A stretch of DNA of 64,000 nucleotides from Gemmatimonadaceae bacterium (GTDB taxonomy: Bacteria; Gemmatimonadota; Gemmatimonadetes; Gemmatimonadales; Gemmatimonadaceae): the NCBI GenBank assembly GCA_020852815.1, contig JADZAN010000002.1, forward strand, positions 124,001 through 188,000. The letters run 5' to 3'. Below the pieces are notes generated by a model. It was not told the DNA's origin. It did no database searches and saw only the letters and a list, made by a program, of their open reading frames with translations. The stretch's first letter is position 1; the number at the start of each line of letters is the position of its first letter. Below, one piece after another: positions 63,188 through 64,000 of the stretch. Both the position numbers and the translations under genes were made by a program.

Positions 63188-64000
63188 TCAGTGCGCGCTG
63201 GATGTCGTGCCGTCGTTCATGGCCTTCGCCGCCTCGAGGAGCTGTCCGGCGATCACCAGCTTCTGGATCTCGCTCGTTCCCTCATAGATGCGCAGCGCGC
63301 GCACCTCGCGATAGAGCGATTCGACGATGTTGCCGACCTGGATCCCGCGTCCGCCAAGGAGCTGGACCGCCGAGTCGATCACCTGCTGCGCGCTCTCGGT
63401 TGCATGTAGTTTGGCCATCGCCGCCTCGCGCGTGACGCGCGCGCCGCGCGTGTCCTTGGCCCACGCCGCACGATAGACGAGGAGCGCGCTGGCATCCACG
63501 GCCAGCGCCATTTCGGCCAGCCTGGCCTGCGTGAGCTGGAAATCGCTCAGCGCCTGGCCAAAGGCGCGCCGCGCGCGCGTGTGGGCGACGGCCTCGTCCA
63601 GGGCGCGCCGCGCCATGCCGAGTGCGGCCGCGCCGACCGTCGAGCGAAAGACGTCGAGCGTCGCCAACGCCACGCGCAATCCCTTGCCCGGCTCGCCGAT
63701 CAGCGCGGTGGGGGGGACGCGCACGGCATCGAAGGTGATGCGCGCCAATGGGTGCGGGGCAATCACGTCCAGCCGCTCGGCGACCGCAAAGCCTGGCGTA
63801 TCGGCATCCACGACGAAGGCGGCGAACGCTCGTTCGCCGCCTTCCGGATACCGCGCGAAGACCGTGTAGAAGTCGGCGATCCCGCCATTCGAGATCCAGG
63901 TCTTCTCGCCATCGAGGCGCCACCACCCGTCGTGCTCGCGGCGGGCGGTGGTCGACATCGCCACCACGTCGCTTCCGGCGTTAGGCTCGGAGAGGGCGAA
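63188..64000 (-). CDS. Acyl-CoA dehydrogenase, N-terminus outside window
   Basis: The visible 270 residues are the C-terminal two-thirds of a FAD acyl-CoA dehydrogenase. The frame enters the window as [13 protein letters not shown], then has [80 protein letters not shown] and [20 protein letters not shown] with the catalytic Glu in YEGTS. The 5' end is cut at 64000. It lies 16 bp upstream of the aryl-CoA ligase gene and is the first visible gene of a three-gene catabolic operon. Confidence 0.93.
   Translation of the reverse strand, partial: FALSEPNAGSDVVAMSTTARREHDGWWRLDGEKTWISNGGIADFYTVFARYPEGGERAFAAFVVDADTPGFAVAERLDVIAPHPLARITFDAVRVPPTALIGEPGKGLRVALATLDVFRSTVGAAALGMARRALDEAVAHTRARRAFGQALSDFQLTQARLAEMALAVDASALLVYRAAWAKDTRGARVTREAAMAKLHATESAQQVIDSAVQLLGGRGIQVGNIVESLYREVRALRIYEGTSEIQKLVIAGQLLEAAKAMNDGTTSSAH

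Overview
The window is a 64 kb, very GC-rich (roughly 70%) bacterial chromosome segment, densely packed on both strands. No rRNA, tRNA, phage, transposase or CRISPR was recognised. Several features suggest a Gram-negative soil bacterium close to Gemmatimonadota: lipoproteins and outer-membrane barrels, BIG2 proteins, DUF1501/DUF1800 and DUF5916 proteins, an R/G/Q-rich N-terminal extension on Rho, a PEP-CTERM protein, ThyX, and a strong bias for the heptamer CGTTAGG. The taxonomic call is inference; there is no marker RNA here.

Layout. 0-2.6 kb: an envelope protein, a cyclophilin lipoprotein and a YCF48-like propeller, all leftward. 2.65-7.74 kb: nadB, copC, copD, nadA, nadC, which is de novo NAD synthesis with a copper-uptake type pair inserted. 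7.8-9.8 kb: a BIG2 lipoprotein. 10.2-15.2 kb: an M20 peptidase, a small barrel and a DUF5916 protein. 15.2-17.2 kb: a divergent rhodanese / TsdA-like dihaem cytochrome pair. 17.2-22.6 kb: an acyltransferase, a small membrane protein, a PD40-gamma-glutamyltransferase fusion and msrB. 22.65-28.5 kb: rho, an orphan histidine-kinase-like protein, a TPR-like protein and a class A penicillin-binding protein. 28.6-32.9 kb: a PLP enzyme and a DUF1800-DUF1501 pair.

33-46.6 kb is rich in signalling. It holds a STAS-like protein, CheY, a CheZ-like protein and a REC-REC-CheX protein in one rightward group, then an OmpR-type regulator, an EF-G paralogue, a metallo-beta-lactamase, a double seven-bladed propeller lipoprotein, and a large hybrid kinase with an HNOBA-like sensor domain. 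46.7-64 kb carries a plug-like lipoprotein, a Ddl-like ATP-grasp enzyme, ThyX, an FAD-linked oxidase with an in-frame repeat insertion, TonB, a crotonase, a PEP-CTERM protein, a small flagellar-type protein, a patatin, a MATE transporter, a polyferredoxin-like membrane protein, a second M20 peptidase, and a leftward acyl-CoA dehydrogenase / aryl-CoA ligase / RidA operon.

The most unusual content lies between the genes. Short tandem repeats act like punctuation. TCCCCCG-type 7-mers or GCCCCCTC 8-mers sit just 5' of start codons on the sense strand at four loci. AGAAGACG 8-mers sit at the 3' ends of three genes. A CCCCAGC-GAAG-GCTGGGG hairpin family lies in gaps and has also entered a coding sequence in frame. 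Ordinary hairpin terminators separate most convergent genes.
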